DNA from: Haemonchus contortus
Lineage: Eukaryota > Nematoda > Chromadorea > Rhabditida > Trichostrongylidae
Reading direction: 5' to 3'
NCBI GenBank assembly: GCA_000469685.2
Contig: LS997564.1
Span: 41,310,240 to 41,374,239, forward strand
DNA: 64,000 bases
Part shown: positions 30,280 to 41,329 of the stretch, piece after piece
How the letters are laid out: the number at the start of each line of letters is the position of its first letter
Position numbering within the stretch: the stretch's first letter is position 1
Program-made: the position numbers and the translations under genes
The notes under the pieces: generated by a model
Databases searched by the model: none
Told to the model about the DNA's origin: nothing
What the model saw: the letters and a program-made list of their open reading frames with translations, nothing else

Positions 30280-31191
30280 TCATATTGTCTCCTCATGAAG
30301 AACCGGTTGTTCTGCAAGAACCGGTTGTTGTGCAACAACTTCGGCAGCAGAGGCAGGGACATGTTGTGATTTCACATCAATTTGAGCAACTTGACCAACT
30401 GGAGCGACTTGATCAACTTGATCAACTGCAGGAGGCTGACCAACTGGACCAGTTTGACCATTTTTTTCATTGAGGATGAGGAGAGTATCGTTTGGTTTCG
30501 TTGGAGCTGCTGTTGTAGTTGGTGGTGCTGGGGGTGCTTCTATTATGACTGGTCCGCCTGGGCTGCATACCACATTTCCACTTGTATAATAGTTTGAGCT
30601 CGCTACGATTTGATTTACCCAAGTCCTCACCTAAATAAATTGTTTTGAAAAATGCTATTGTTTTGAGTAAATAAACAACAGAAAATATTTGTGTCTAGAG
30701 AAAAAACTGTAGTGAACTTTGTTTAAACTGTACTTCGTCACAGTTGCACTGCTTGAGGGTGAAAGTAAAGGCAAAATAGCGATTGCTGTCAGTATTTCCA
30801 AGGTTTGAGAAGACTCCAAGAGGGGCCGAGTATTCTTGGATCTGAAATTTTGATAATTTGAATAATTACAACCATGATGCAAGGTGCGAGATGATTTTTT
30901 CCGACCTTTGTTTGCGGGAAGTAGCCCATATACTGGGCGACCTTTGATAGGTCGTAGACTTGATTGGTGACTATTGTAACGTACGCTGTATCATGTCCGT
31001 GTTTGGCTCCAGGGCCAGGTCTTGGTACTGATTGGCAAGCCTGCAAAAGACATTTTCTGAATTCGATTCCTCTATTTCTAGCCGCTACCCGGCTGGAAGG
31101 TATTACCCATGACCTTATCATAACAAAAGGAACATATTGAACATACCGGTGTGGTTCCAACAAGGGCGAAAGCAAAAAGGCGTAATGTGAC
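30280..31191 (-). pseudogene. Secreted modular family, copy F2, start codon lost
   Basis: Four exons align to the family: signal-like 31191-31147, module exons 31040-30906 (ACQSVPRPGP, AYVTIVTNQVYD) and 30841-30734 (IQEYSAPLGV, YFAFTFTLKQCNC), and a last exon 30630-30280 (VRTWVNQIVASSNYYTSG). This copy has one module, not two. The tail is unusual, with a PPTTTAAPT stretch followed by V/Q-rich repeats (VDQVDQVAPVGQVAQ) and VVAQQPVL. The signal exon has VTLRLFAFALVG, but the ATG of the other copies is GTC and TGA lies upstream. Exon phases still match the signal exon of F1 at 32279-32235, so a spliced F1-F2 transcript could be functional. Confidence 0.6.
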
Positions 31192-31980
31192 TGCAGAACG
31201 TCAGCCTTCCTAGTTATATATTTGGGATTCGATGAGTTAGCTATTCAAATAACTCATTCTATAGCTTTCCATTAGCTATACTCGCATATTTTTCTCTGGA
31301 TTTAAGAGGAATTTTTAGCGTGGCTGAAAGGCCGTTTGTATCGATTTTGTTAGGCAGTGAATTCGTACATGATAGCTACTGCATCGGCAGAAAGAATTCT
31401 CGGTGGATTCTGAAGAAGTGTTGTTTGTTTTTTTTTCTTGTCAACATTTTCTTATCTTGTCCTATCTTTAACGAGAAGGAACTCTGGCACAAGTCACTTA
31501 ACCGTTTCGCTGATTAATCTCTTCTTCACCTCCGCACTTATAGCCCCTAAGCACATATATCCACACATGATAGCTGTTTGAAAGAAGATCTCTTTTTTTA
31601 AGTTTAAAGATTCCATTAAGCCTCCCAGTCAGAAGTTTGCTCAAGGCATCACCTCATCTTGAACTTAGAAGTTTTTTCTCATCAATGAACAGTTAAGTAT
31701 AGCTGCAAATCATCCTCTTTCCCCGAACCTCACTACTTTCCGTCAGGAACTACTTGGACAGGCTTATCACGACGCCATTTAGGCAGGAGACTCCCAAAAC
31801 AACAAGATGGAATTCAGATTCCGAGCAAGTACAGGCCTATGAGCGCTATCTCTGTCTGCTGTAGAGTTTTTGAAAAAAGTAGTTAAAAGTATTATCGTGG
31901 GACACCTGGAAAACCACCGCATTCTTTCTGATTCTCAGCGTAGCCTCCCTCGGAAAGCCAAGGCAACAGTGACCTAGTTG
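31192..31980. other. Interval between F2 and F1, no gene seen
   Basis: T-rich and low in structure. Nothing beyond short open frames. Confidence 0.35.
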
Positions 31981-31984
31981 CTGG

Positions 31985-32279
31985 AACTTGTAAAGAACTG
32001 GACTTTGGAGCGAAAAAAAATGTTGATAGCCTCCCCATGTAATCAAGAATGTTGGAGGTCACTCCAGGTCCTTCCACTCGTAGCTGTTTCATTTGGAATT
32101 TTGGCACTGGTTGGCAAGCTTTCGGAGAATTCTTTCTAAGTATAGCGTTCGCGTGTTCTCTGCCTGAGAGAGTTAAAAAGATACTCATAAACAGATACTG
32201 CAGTATCATAGCAAGGATAATATATTGAACATACCAGAGCTATTCCAATAAGGGCGAAAGCAAAAAGTAGACGCTCCAT
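31985..32279 (-). pseudogene. Secreted modular family, copy F1, fragment
   Basis: Exon 1 (32279-32235) is an intact signal peptide, MERLLFAFALIGIAL, with a GTATG donor. The next recognisable exon (about 32118-32000) begins CQPVPKFQMKQ but then diverges (VEGPGVTSNILDYMG) and lacks the conserved YVSLVTNQ strand. The acceptor has lost one G. Later exons of this copy are missing. Confidence 0.5.
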
Positions 32280-32319
32280 TTTGAGTGCCTGACACGAATA
32301 ATAACGAGTCTCTGCCTTA

Positions 32320-32330
32320 CTATTTATATC
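32320..32330 (-). promoter_or_regulatory. TATA box of F1
   Basis: GATATAAATAG on the minus strand, ~41 bp upstream of the ATG at 32279. The same box and spacing precede F5, and a close variant (GATATAAATATAA) precedes F3. Confidence 0.6.
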
Positions 32331-32903
32331 TTCTCGACGCCTACATTTTTGGGTATGCACAGACTTGACATTTTATGGATTTTTCAACAAAAATTTATTG
32401 ATTTCGATTGAGCCATTATATTTACTGCACTTCAAAATCTTGTTTGTATGGGGAATAGTTTATGCTAGAAGAGCATCAAATTCGTATATTTTGCCTTCTA
32501 AAATGTTAGAACTGCGAATCATTTCTCAATAATGTTTTGTAAAGTCAAAATAAATATGCTCACAGCTAAAACATTGAATTAAATGTCGTTGTCTATGAAC
32601 TTTATCACTGATTTCAATTTCAATAAAATTGGTGATTAAGCTCGTATACAATAAAGTTTGACTCTATGTTTTAAAGGTGTGAGCTTATTTATTTTGGCCA
32701 TATTAGATGTTTTTGGAATATGGTTCGTAGCTGTACCAGTTGAGAAGACAAAATATTGAAATTTCATGCTCCTCCAGTACAACTATGAAGCTTAGCTATT
32801 AGGTTTCTTTCATGTGAGTAGCCTCGACGTCCCTGCTTTAATGACTCGGGAATTAATACGCAATAGTTCTCCAGTGAAGGAAGAAGTAAAGAGGTTATTT
32901 CGA
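32331..32903. other. AT-rich interval, no gene seen
   Basis: Upstream of F1. No coding frame or recognised repeat. Confidence 0.35.
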
Positions 32904-33658
32904 AGGCACAGTTCACGATAATTCTAGGTAATCCAGATTATGATGAAAAATGAAAGACGAAAATAGTGCGATGAAGGTGAAGAAACTGCGTGAATCGGTG
33001 TTTCCAAAGTGAAAAAGACTTCGAAGAACCGTTAATAAGGGGCTTGACGAGAATGAGACCACGAAAATGATGATGGGGTTTTTGGACGAGCTATACAATG
33101 TGTGTCGTTGCGTTCATGTGGTCCTGGTGCAAACAGCTAACTACGGTAAGCAAAAATGTACCTTAAAATCCATTCATTCACAAGCATAACTCAACGAAAA
33201 AGCTCAAAACAGCAAAAATAACCCACTCAATAGCCTCTTGGGCCAGAAAATTTAACAAGGGACTCCAGCAGCAGAACGAATAACAAAGAAGAAAGAAACA
33301 GGAGAAAACATCGTCTCATAACTCGGCGATCAGCTGGTTGTGTGTGGGTCTTAGAGCGAATATCGCAATCTGTTGATTGTGGTAATTTTGATCTTGTGCC
33401 ACACGAGGTTCTTAGGTGGAACAGTATGAAACGTTAGGCCGTTTGACTTGATAAATTTTCCACCGAAAAAACTCGTGTGGCCCAAGAACATAATTATCAC
33501 AAACAACAGCTATGCCGAGGCTATCCGGTAACTGGGCTCCCCCTATGCCATAACTGTTGAGTTTTCGGGCGCGATAGGGTCCTCCCTGTTACCCTTGGGG
33601 AGCACTGGGTATTCCATGAAAGAGAACTCAAAAACCCTTTTTATCGTGAACCGTGCCT
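32904..33658. mobile_element. AGGCAC-type DNA transposon, inverted relative to 16088-16718
   Basis: The left end AGGCACAGTTCACGATAA and the right end TTATCGTGAACCGTGCCT are inverted repeats. The first ~260 bp are the reverse complement of 16460-16714. The flanks read TCGA and TTGA instead of TTAA, so the target site has mutated or differs. It is non-coding. Confidence 0.7.
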
Positions 33659-33779
33659 TTGACCCGATGTCCTTCTCCTACAGTTTTGCCTCGGCCTACA
33701 ATAAAATGTACTCATAAAACCAAAAATAATTTTTGATTCACCCTCTAGCTCCTCCAATGTCAGTTTGGCAACAGTCTTT

Positions 33780-34160
33780 CACAACCTCACTCTTTGTTAA
33801 CACCCTTTTTAGCAATGAATACACGTGATCTTTCTCGATGTTTTTAGCTGTTTGCAAGGCCTGGGATTTGATTCCTTGCAGTCATTCGTTGTCCTTAGGC
33901 TTGTCGTATGTCTCATGTCCTCTGAAGTTCAGAACTACTCGATTTCGCAAGCAACGAAGAGATAGTGGATTCATGCCCTGTCTGGCTGGAACGATCTTTT
34001 GTTCCAGATACAAGGCATTCATGACGAGACGAATCTCACAAAGATAGCGAGTTGTGGGCAGAACTTGATCACAGTCTTCACTCAAATCCGTACTTGTGCT
34101 ATTCGAGCACCGTGCAATTATCCCTAACACTACCAAGACCCCGCTCTCCCTCACCTTCTT
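33780..34160 (-). pseudogene. Segment R fragment with conserved frame
   Basis: The minus-strand frame reads CDQVLPTTRYLCEIRLVMNA, then LEQKIVPARQGM and ETYDKPKDNE. Related frames are at 35270-35473, 46555-46690 and 53118-53303. The family is not recognised. Confidence 0.35.
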
Positions 34161-34164
34161 GACC

Positions 34165-34376
34165 CTTTAGCTCGTCCAAACACCCAACTCTTCTTCATTT
34201 TTCTAGTTTCATTCTCGTCCAGCTTCCTGTTTAACGCTTTTTCGAAGCTTTTTTCACTTTGGAAACACCTATTTACGCTGTTTCTCCACCTTCATCGTAC
34301 TATTTTCGATCTTATCGTCCATTTTTCATCATAATCTGGATTATCCAATATTATCGTGAACTGTGCCTTTGGGACT
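34165..34376. mobile_element. Truncated AGGCAC-type element
   Basis: This matches the right ~210 bp of the 16088-16718 element, ending TTATCGTGAACTGTGCCTTT. The left part is missing. Confidence 0.65.
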
Positions 34377-34599
34377 AGACTTTTTACCTCAAAGGGAAGA
34401 TTTTCCTATTGAAAGTTTGGTGAAGTTGACTCTCTTCTGTTTATTCGTATTTGTTTGCTGTGGTCTTTGGAGTCCGAAGGGAGCAAAAAGGCCTTTGTAA
34501 CGTAAGTACTCAGCACGCATCAGAGAAAGCCTCAACTTTAGAGGTTTGTATACCATAGATTGTTCTATAATCCGCACACTCATTCTCCTGTGGTACCTC

Positions 34600-36750
34600 T
34601 TTCGCATTCATCGAAGTAGAAGGCTCTTCTTGGAAGAGTTGCAAAGAACCAACCTGGAAAAAACTCTCACTGCTTCCTCTTGTACTTGTAGACAAGCAAA
34701 GCATTCAAAGAAATCATGAAAAACTTTCCCAGTGTCATCGAAATTTATTTGGAGCGGAAATATTTCATGGCTTCTTGCAAAGTGCGTTCTTGTAAGGTTG
34801 GTAGCCTTTAGTGCAGTTGGAGCATGGATCGCCTTGTTGGCAAAAAAAGGAATTACAACAACTGAAATCTCGTCCAAAAGCCCTTCTATATCATTTCCGT
34901 TATGGTACTCTCGTATAACCTCTATTTTCATTACTTTTAGGGAGCCTTATTTTTCTCGAAATTAGCAGATTTTCTCGCTTTCTTCACTACCGATGAACTA
35001 TCCCCACCACCGTATGCTTCCGCTTTTTGAATGAGAAGGGGAACTCCAAAATTATAGTGAATTGTGAATATAACCCGTTGTACTTTCTCTGCAGTTATGC
35101 CTTGGCCCTAGTACTAATGAAATCGAAAGTAACTTTTAATTCCCAATATCGGTTGGGCACCAGTCTTTCATAACCGAACTTTTTGTTAACACATTTTTCA
35201 GCAATGAATACATGTGATCTTTCTTGCTCTTATAGCTATAGGCGAGGTTTGGGATCTGATTCCATGCAGTCATTCGCTGTCCTTAAGCTTGTCGTATATC
35301 TCCTGTACTGTGAAGTCGTGTACTCTAGTTCGCAAGCAAAGGAAGAGATGGTGGGTGCCCTGTCTGGCTGCCCTGGCTAACACTATTTTTTGCTCCTGAG
35401 ACAGGGCTTCCATGACGAGACGAATCTCAAAAAGATAGTTAGTTGTGGGCAAAACTTTGATCACAGCTCTCACTCAAGTGCTATATACGCACCGTGTCCA
35501 TATCCCTAATACTACCAAGACCCGCTTTCCCTCGCTTTCTTAACCCTTTGACGAAGATGGCACTCACCGGTGGGCGCCACTGTGACTGGCGCATGTGACA
35601 ATAGCAGCAATGGTGGGCGCCACAATGTTTGGGTGCCACCATAATTTCTTGTTCTTTGCACTTTTGGAACTCATCCAATACTTTTAAATTTATTAAAAAA
35701 CTTCATAGCATTTATATTCGACTTGGTACGCATGGATGTTTTATGAAGGCTTCCTCATCACAAACATATATAGTCTATGAGGTACCAGTTAATAAAGTTA
35801 GGCGCTTACGCAAGAATCGTGTACTTTCTGGAAACATTACAGAGCTTTCACCTTCTTGAGTTGACCGCCGCTTAGCATAAATTGATCCTCAAATCCTTGA
35901 ATTTTAAACGCACCAAATTTCTTTCCTACATTGTTTCCAGTTCTTCTGAAGCCGAACTCGATTTCTAAGCCTCTATCATAAACAATGGATAGAATGCAAT
36001 CGCGATACTTCTAATATACTGGAGATTTTGCTAAATTTAGTGAGCCAGTGGAGGAACTTCCCTCTGGGATAATGTCACCCACTGGTGGTGTCAAAGAGGC
36101 GCGAAAGGAAGGAGGCGTGGCCCTGGTCAGAAAGTATCAGTATTTAACCGTTAAGGTGTAAGCTTTTATTGCTAGAACTTGTCTTGCCTTGATACTCTTA
36201 ACAACTGCTATTATTCCGCCGCAGTGCGCGATGTGAAGGTCCCATGAGAATGGCGAAATTGTACGGAACGATTCTCTCCCATGCAGTCTGAAGGATATTT
36301 ATCTTAAGACTTTGCCTGTGGTTTTGTGAAGCAAGGTATCAGAAAGCTCTGTTGAGCCTTGTTTATTTCTTGGGGGACACTTTCAAGCTGGTTCGGCATT
36401 TTGCAAGGTCTAATTTTAGAGCATTTTCTCACTTTACGCTACTGCTGGATTTAGCAAAATCACCAGGAAATGCTCCATGAAATCGGCTCGGCCGACGTAC
36501 ACACCCAAAGATGTACGTGTCTTTACGGCGTTGTGGAGATTGTAAAGGTTGCGCCATTCACACCGAGACGCATACGTTTCACGCAGGCAACTTATTGTGG
36601 TCGGCTGTTCGCTATGCCACCACATTTGGACAGCTCGTCCAGATACTTCTTCCATGGAGCTTTTTTTCGTAACATTGCCGTCCAACCCTTAGGTTTACTA
36701 CTTTTTCGAGGCCCTGTATTTCTTTAAATGCGCCGATCTTCTCTAATTCT
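34600..36750 (-). repeat. Segment R, copy 1
   Basis: A ~2-kb block repeated at 46180-47450 and 52600-54460. Three minus-strand frames are kept in more than one copy: near 36434-36685 (ETYASRCEW, then HNAVKTRT and FLVILL), near 35270-35473 (VLPTTNYLFEIRLVM) and near 34860-34931 (KIEVIREYHNGNDIEGLLDE). These may be exons of an unrecognised old gene. Individual copies hold frameshifts and stops. Confidence 0.5.
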
Positions 36751-37491
36751 GCGGCACCTTTGCGCTATTCCGGAATATCACTTCCCTCTAGAGTCTTTGA
36801 GAGCTTCATCCTGGTCAGCTGCCAATTAGTAGGGGGTCTTTCTATGGTTAACGTTCGTCGTTGAACTCTGAGAGCACATTCTCATGCACTATACCTGCAC
36901 TGCGAGTAGACTCAAAGCCTGACGCCTATGGCTTCCTTTATTGTTTCCAATGAGATCTTGTTTTTAGGGTGCGCCTCGCATTCGACTTACACTAAGAAAC
37001 GTAGCGGCGATTCGAGTGCAAACCTGGCCACTCGATGTACAAATCAACACCCTTATCCTACTAGACAAGCCTCGTACCAATCAGACCGGAGAGATAAAAG
37101 GCTTGGTGGTTTGGACGGGCATCATATACCTCCATACCATACCATCTCCATACCATGCGTGTGATAGTGTACGCCACTTTCCCCTACCTTTAATCACTGT
37201 AACACAAGGAAAAATCGGAGTATGGCACTTTCCTGGACTTACTTTATTTAAGAAATTGCATTAGGCGAGCCAGCAACCACTGATTTTTTCCATTTTCACA
37301 AAAAGTGTTATGCTGGGACATTGCCATGAAGGTGGAGAGAAAATTTGTGAGTCTCTCATAGAACCCATTCTTTTATATTAATTCAAGCAAACTTTCTAGT
37401 AAATTTTAGAATTCGATTTTAGATAATACGCATGATCTCGAGTAATTTAGATTGTGATTATCAATTAGTTATTAATTGATTATCAATAATG
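36751..37491. other. Left edge of array B unit, no gene seen
   Basis: The block near 36970-37290 recurs near 47995-48310 and in part near 42025-42160. No conserved reading frame. Confidence 0.4.
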
Positions 37492-37560
37492 TTGGGCGGA
37501 GTTGATGTAGTAGCAAGCGGTACACTATCCTCCATGCATGGTCACGAGTTCGAATCCTAG
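37492..37560 (+). repeat. tRNA-like (SINE-like) sequence in array B
   Basis: GTTGGGCGGAGTTGATGTAG is followed by AGCAAGCGG, an A-box-like stretch, and GAGTTCGAATCC, a B-box-like stretch about 45 bp on. It recurs at 42346-42412 and 48515-48590, where the right part reads GAGTTCGAATCCCGG. It does not fold to a full cloverleaf that I can see. A tRNA-derived SINE head carried by the duplication is the best guess. Confidence 0.4.
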
Positions 37561-37773
37561 ATCAATATCCGCTTAGGCAAATCGGGCCTTTACTCCTTTC
37601 AGGATTGGTTAATTGATATGTTCGGGAGGAGAAAAGCATTGACTTGTACATCGGCCGCAAACCGCAATGCGCTGAATAGGCCACATACGCATTCAATGCT
37701 CCACTACGATTTTGAATGGAAGTCCAATGCGAGGGCGCATTCCTCAGACGAAGATGGGAGAAGCTAAAAGGAT

Positions 37774-37900
37774 CTTTCATAGTCCACGACCGGTCGCGCG
37801 ACCAGTCGCCGGTCGCTCGTGAGATGGGTCCGCGACCAGTCGCGCGACCGGTCGCGCGACTGGTCGCCAGTCGCTAGCAACCGGTCGTGGACTATGAAAG
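37774..37900. mobile_element. Palindromic MITE with GGTCGC/GCGACC repeats
   Basis: The ends are CTTTCATAGTCCACGACCGG and its inverted copy CCGGTCGTGGACTATGAAAG. The 127-bp body is built from short repeats of CGGTCGC and GCGACCAGTCG, so the whole element could fold on itself. The outer CTTTCATAGTCC is shared with the element at 54026-54285. Confidence 0.75.
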
Positions 37901-38101
37901 ATGCCAAAGACTTAGGCTGTAACAATAATGGTGTAAGTGTGCTCTGATATCAGTTGCCAATGTCGATATGTTCACAATCGTTTCGACTGATTTGATTTCA
38001 AATTTTTCTTCCCTAGTGAGCTTACTATAACCACTAGAACCAACTGACCTCGTCGTTGATAGTAAACAGTGTTTGCTGAATTATTTATTGGCAAAATGAA
38101 A

Positions 38102-39364
38102 TCAAAGGTTCATGATAGACATGCTCTCGAATGAAGGCAACTCTCCTACATGCTCTGCTGTTTCTTCATAATCTGACTGATATGGTATAACCAGCGGTGC
38201 GGCTGGAAGGGCACCACCTGGAACTATCACCAATGGTGTGGCTGTTGTTGTTGGTGGTGGTGTTGTTTTTATTTCGATCAAGTACCCGTTTTCCGAAGTT
38301 GGTCTCCCTGTATGGACGCATGTGAAATTTCCATTTTGGAAGTACTTCTCCCCGTTCACCTGGATATCGTTAAACCACTGCTTCACCTTAAAAAATGATC
38401 ATTGTTTTGTGTAAATAAACAACTATGGTCCACTGGACCCAAAAAAAGCTGTAGAGAACACGACTCAATACATTTGAGCAATTAATATTCGTAAATGCGA
38501 AAGTATAGGCGAAATAGCCGTCTACGTTGGTAACGAGTAGATCTGTATAGTTTCCAACATACGTAGGATGAAGGTATTGCGGAAACTGAAATAAATTTTT
38601 AAAAATCGAAAATTTCCAAAGATGGTTAAGAAGCCGCTATGCTGACATAGATCATTTGGGGGAGCATGCTCGAGGCCTCGCTTATTTCCGATGAATTGTA
38701 GGGTTCCTGATTGATTAGTGTGACCCACGCTGTTATTGTATCATTTCCGCATGTAGAATATCCAGCTCTGTAGAACGACGAGCTCGCCACGATTTGCTTT
38801 ATCCACGCCTTCACCTTAAAAAATGGTCATCATTTTGTGTAAGTGAGCAGCAGCTGACTACTGTCGTCTACTAGACCCAAACAAGCTGTAGAGAACAAGT
38901 TCTAATAAGTACAATAGAGCAATTAGCATCCGTAAGTTTGAAAGTCCAGGTGAAATAGCCGTCCGTGTTGGTACAGTTTAGATCTGAAAAGTTTCCAACT
39001 GACGCAGAATATTGTTGAATCTGAAATTAAATTTGAAAAATGGAAAGTTTCCAAACATGCTCAGAAATAAACCTCCATACTGACCTTTGTTCGGGAGAAG
39101 TGGCTCAAGAATATGCTTATCCCTGCTGGATTGTAGCTTTGGTTGGTGACTAAAGAAACGTACACGATATCGTGTCCTTTCCCTTTCACTTTGGGTTCTG
39201 GCACTGGTGAGCAAGCCTTTAAAGAATTCCTTCTGAATGTTATCTTTTATTTACTGCCTTGAAGCGTAAGAACGATACCCATGGCCCTATCATAGAGAAG
39301 GTAACATATTGAACATACCAGAGTAGCTCCGATAAGGAAGAAAGCAAAGAGCAAACGTTTCCAT
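38102..39364 (-). pseudogene. Secreted modular family, copy F3, signal exon frameshifted
   Basis: Six exons match the intact copy F5: 39364-39319, 39216-39085, 39020-38913, 38814-38647, 38585-38472 and 38386-38102. Exons 2-6 are fully open. Module 1 has [20 protein letters not shown] and [16 protein letters not shown]. Module 2 has [31 protein letters not shown] and DGYFAYTFAFTNINCS. The tail has [16 protein letters not shown] and ends [10 protein letters not shown]. The only defect is one extra base after ATGGAA in exon 1 (46 instead of 45 nt), which takes the signal peptide out of frame, and TGA closes the corrected frame upstream. It is a very young pseudogene, or a sequence error in exon 1. 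Confidence 0.65.
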
Positions 39365-39406
39365 GTTCAATGCCTGTTGTGAATATGGAATGCTTGCTTT
39401 CCGCCT

Positions 39407-39418
39407 TATATTTATATC
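39407..39418 (-). promoter_or_regulatory. TATA-like box of F3
   Basis: GATATAAATATAA on the minus strand, ~45-55 bp upstream of the F3 ATG, in line with the boxes of F1 and F5. Confidence 0.5.
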
Positions 39419-39419
39419 T

Positions 39420-40711
39420 TTTTGTCGCCTACAACTTGGTTATATGTCAGCCATATTCATAGATTTTATATTTTATAGTTTTCTGAATAAGAATTTATTG
39501 TTTTCGATTGGGTCATTGCATTCCATGCGCTGTCAAATCTTGCTTGAACATAGAAAAACTTAACTAACAATCAAAGGCTGTTTTGAACATACCAGTGGTT
39601 TCGCCCGGCTGACGCCGAGCTTCTTCTTTGACAAAGGTGTAGTAATCGGCTGACTTTCCACTACTTCTGTGAAACGATAGTTCCTGGTACAAGAAATTTG
39701 ACATGGGACTAACACGGCAGTGCATATGGTATTCGGTAAAAGTCGGTGCTTACCCCTTTGATTGGAAATGACGGTTTTCTGCTCTCGCCCTTGGAAATAG
39801 ATACCCATCAAAAGTTCATCTGTTAGACAACAAAAGATGATGCTGTGGGGATGTTCTGGGTGATGTAGCACAGCTGTCAGGTGTCCTTACCAGTGGGTTT
39901 TTTTCTTCACGCCGATATCACTATTGAGAATTCCAGCTTACGGGCGGCCTATTAGGTTTTGTCGCGAATTGAATCGAGCAAAGAGGATCCTCCATTGAAA
40001 CACAAACTTTGCTGGGTAGCGGTCGTAATCTGATAGCAAGAAATGAACAAAATTCTCATCTGCTTATCGTAGTGTCGCTAATGGGTCCCTATCACCACTG
40101 CACTTACCACTCACTTTTGCCACCCTACTCTACCATCCCGTACTATCGAATGAAACATGATGAACAGTCAAAGCTGCATCGTAAATACCGAAGGCGTTAG
40201 GATTCTGATCGGTAGGCTCTTGCTCTCTTAGACGCCTTATCTTCTCTTATCAGTTATTAGCATTTCCTGAGAGAGGCAGCCAAGAAGCTGCATCTGTTCA
40301 AGTCGAGACACATGGTGGATTATGGTGAAAGCCGAGTTCCCGTACTTGTACATCTTCGTTTACGTTCCCTCCTTCCCTTCCGCAGTCGCATGGTTCTACC
40401 AAAAATTCTCTCGCTGACAGAATCATATGGAGGAGCGGTCTCTGCGTGCCATATCCACCATCATGAGGAGAGGTGTTTTGTCATTGTCCACTCTCCTGCA
40501 GGGCGCTCTTTCGTCAAAAGTGGTCGTTGAGAGAAGTCTTTATTACAACATCAACAAAACAATTCATAGGATCTTCACATCGATGAAGTATTTTGGAGGT
40601 TTTATGAGAGGTCCGAGCTTGTGTGTTTGTGTCGTCCTCATATGAGTGAACACTAGGAGATCGTTCATCGTTTGAAGACGTGCTGCAAATTTTTTCATTC
40701 TAAACTCAATG
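39420..40711. other. Interval with no recognised gene
   Basis: Two open frames (39560-39871 minus, 103 codons; 40312-40530 plus, 72 codons) have no recognised motif and no copy elsewhere in the window. Confidence 0.35.
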
Positions 40712-40789
40712 TTTAGTCCCGGTAGTGTAAGGGATCAAGCACGGTGTCGAAAAGCACAAGTACGGGTTTAAGTCCCGTACGAGACTAAA
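40712..40789 (+). other. tRNA-like double hairpin
   Basis: A 7-bp outer stem (TTTAGTC at 40712-40718, GACTAAA at 40783-40789) closes a region with GGTAGTGTAAGGG (A-box-like) and a perfect 7-bp hairpin GTACGGG-TTTAAGT-CCCGTAC at 40760-40780 that mimics a T-arm. Two bases separate the T-like arm from the outer stem and no normal anticodon arm is visible. It is therefore a decayed tRNA or a tRNA-derived element, not a working tRNA. Confidence 0.4.
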
Positions 40790-41083
40790 GTTTTGTCTAC
40801 AAATCGCCAACCTTGTGAGACCAAGTTTTAGGGTTATTAGATATTCCAGATAGGAATAGTAAGCATTTGTCGTCTTCTATCCTCTTGTAGGAGAGAAGCT
40901 CGTTGAAGAAAGTGTGGAGAATACCACAAAAACGCCGGCACTTCCTCCATCATCTTGACCGTAGACGTCTAATGTGTGCGTTCTCTGCATTTGCGTACAT
41001 TAGCGCGAAGCTAGACATACAAATCGGCAGCATGGTGTCATTCGCAAACAACGAGCCGGATAAAATCAGAACTGGGAATCCAC

Positions 41084-41329
41084 GGGTGTGTTGCGATTCG
41101 TGCGATTCTGGGTGCGCGCGGCGACATTCGGTGCGATTTGGACGACTACAGCGTTTATCATTGGGGCCAAAATTCAAAGTAAACTAGGTTAGTAGGATTA
41201 TCCGAACTACTAAAGTACTCTACTTCGAGTTTTGCCCCAGTGCTAGGCGCCGGAGTTGTCTGAATCATCGTGAATTTCGCCGCGCAATTTGCCGCGCGCG
41301 CCCAAAATCGCACGAATCGCACGTCCCCC
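41084..41329. mobile_element. 246-bp MITE with 9-10-bp target duplication
   Basis: GGGAATCCAC flanks both sides (41074-41083 and 41330-41339). The left end reads GGGTGTGTTGCGATTCGTGC. The right end reverse-complements to GGGGGACGTGCGATTCGTGC, and the inverted match continues through GCGCGCGGC. Non-coding. It is the best-preserved relative of the remnant at 6205-6445. Confidence 0.8.

Noticed and set aside
30382..30597. Plus-strand frame rich in W and N over F2
   Set aside because: Antisense shadow of the Val/Gln tail on the minus strand.
37492..37560. A genuine tRNA gene at the GAGTTCGAATCC motif
   Set aside because: No acceptor stem or anticodon arm could be folded, and its three copies are explained by the array duplication.
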